Shown here: piece by piece, positions 45,656-46,298 of the stretch
How positions within the stretch are numbered: position 1 is the stretch's first letter
Layout of the letters: each line of letters begins with the position of its first letter
Source of the DNA: Lactiplantibacillus plantarum EGD-AQ4
GTDB lineage: Bacteria; Bacillota; Bacilli; Lactobacillales; Lactobacillaceae
Length of the DNA stretch: 46,298 nucleotides
Direction of reading: 5' to 3'
NCBI RefSeq assembly: GCF_000463075.2
Contig: NZ_AVAQ01000017.1
Coordinates: 1 to 46,298, forward strand
Position numbers and translations under genes: made by a program
Notes under the pieces: model-generated
What the model was told of the DNA's origin: nothing
Seen by the model: the letters and a program-made list of their open reading frames with translations, nothing else
Databases searched by the model: none

Positions 45656-46298
45656 AGCACGTGCGCCAATTATTATTTAGCATCAAAAATGATTAAAACG
45701 TGCCAAGTTGGCGTCCTGTTCGTCAGCCAATGCGCTTCCTAATCCGACTTCCGGGGCCGGCTGACAACGCTGGAACAGGGCGGACATCGATTTGAACTCA
45801 CGCAGAAACCCACTGCGCAATTTCAAATACGAGTCTTCTTCTAGCCCGGGAAGACCACCCGGACAAGAAGAATTTCGCCCTTGAGCATTGTCCGCCAGCC
45901 CCTCCAGTCGGGAAGCCGCTCGAATGGCGGATGAACGGCCACCCGTCTATGTGCAATTAACCACTGAATATTAGATGTCTGTCCTTCAGTCAAACTTTTA
46001 AATCAACATTATACTGATTTGTAGCATTGAAATCGGATGATAGAATTGCCCTCGTTTATAGTACGAAACTTTGGTATCTCAGACGACTAGAGAAAATTCT
46101 GACAAGTTCAATGAAGTTGCTTGTCAGAAGCTTTAAAACATAGGTAAAAAAGCCGATCTATTGTTAGAACCAGTCTAACAGTTGAATATCAAAATGACCG
46201 TGTACCAAGAATTTAACGATTAATTCAACAAAACGTTGGGTCCACACATGTCTGCCTTTCGAATACCATCCCGGCTGGAAGGCGTTTCTGACAATGTT
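45656..46298 (+). repeat. Large structured repeat, copy E (cut by the window end)
   Basis: The left 640 bases of another copy in the plus orientation. TGATTAAAACGTGCC marks the left end (45690); the outermost terminus is degenerate. The left block (45717-45990) nearly matches copies B and C, including the GGCGGACA/TGTCCGCC stem and the two inner hairpins. The middle resembles C (CTCAGACGACTAG, CAGTTGAATATCAA). The right block starts at 46237 with ACATGTCTGCC, and the distal helix arm GGCGTTTCTGACAATG is of the copy B type when the window ends. The minus-strand reading frame seen in B and C is not open here. Confidence 0.9.

Overview
The window is chromosomal DNA from a lactic acid bacterium of the Lactiplantibacillus plantarum group. 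This rests on the gene set and order (uvrB-uvrA-luxS-argGH, rapZ-yvcK-whiA, clpP, rpoN, cggR-gap-pgk-tpiA-eno, secG-est-rnr-smpB, ung-pta-tsaE), strong AGGAGG-type ribosome sites, and Bacillota regulators (CggR, CtsR, MerR). Species level cannot be fixed from sequence alone; L. plantarum or a close sister is most likely. Most genes lie on the minus strand.

Layout: 1-706 right part of a large repeat (copy A); 762-2125 two plus-strand nucleases (exonuclease III, DEDDh exonuclease); 2185-4977 ung-pta-tsaE-GNAT (minus); 5093-6549 a Cof-type HAD phosphatase and a LURP-one-like protein (plus); 6640-6962 a Fic fragment joined to a repeat end; 7025-9198 a glutamine-type ABC transporter; 9563-10638 repeat copy B; 10696-14870 smpB, rnr, esterase and secG, with an IS605-type remnant between secG and the esterase; 14969-17413 a ClC antiporter and a degenerate kinase-fold protein; 17561-24749 the lower glycolytic operon with its repressor CggR, and rpoN; 24832 tRNA-Arg(CCG); 25157-26234 repeat copy C; 26263-29582 a MerR/SDR divergent pair, clpP and a D-2-hydroxyacid dehydrogenase; 29733-31678 a peptide-binding lipoprotein behind a leader with a Cys/Met-rich micro-ORF; 31804-34631 whiA-yvcK-rapZ; 34813 an HdeD-like membrane protein; 35460-36090 repeat copy D; 36190-39768 argH, argG, luxS; 39830-44726 uvrA and uvrB; 44875-45522 an HD-domain hydrolase; 45656-end repeat copy E.

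The most unusual content is a family of about 1.08-kb non-coding repeats: five copies in 46 kb, all in the same orientation, and four of the five starts about 10 kb apart. Complete copies B and C have nearly equal length (1076 and 1078 bp). They have inverted termini (ACGCATTGTGC), and copy B is flanked by a 7-bp direct repeat, as expected after transposition. Inside are many nested hairpins. One long helix shows compensatory base changes between copies, and its G-T wobbles fit an RNA read from the plus strand. Copy D lacks two whole hairpin domains, and copy A carries a different apical domain. I do not recognise the family. It looks like a non-autonomous mobile element carrying a large structured RNA.

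Second in interest is the 5' leader of the peptide-binding lipoprotein. It has a promoter, a 33-codon ORF containing MMMCCPCC, an internal perfect hairpin, a terminator, and a possible antiterminator pairing: the layout of ribosome-mediated attenuation sensing cysteine and/or methionine. The rest is mostly conserved housekeeping: DNA repair (xth, ung, uvrAB), glycolysis, acetyl phosphate, arginine synthesis, AI-2/methyl cycle, RNA quality control (rnr, smpB) and proteolysis (clpP).
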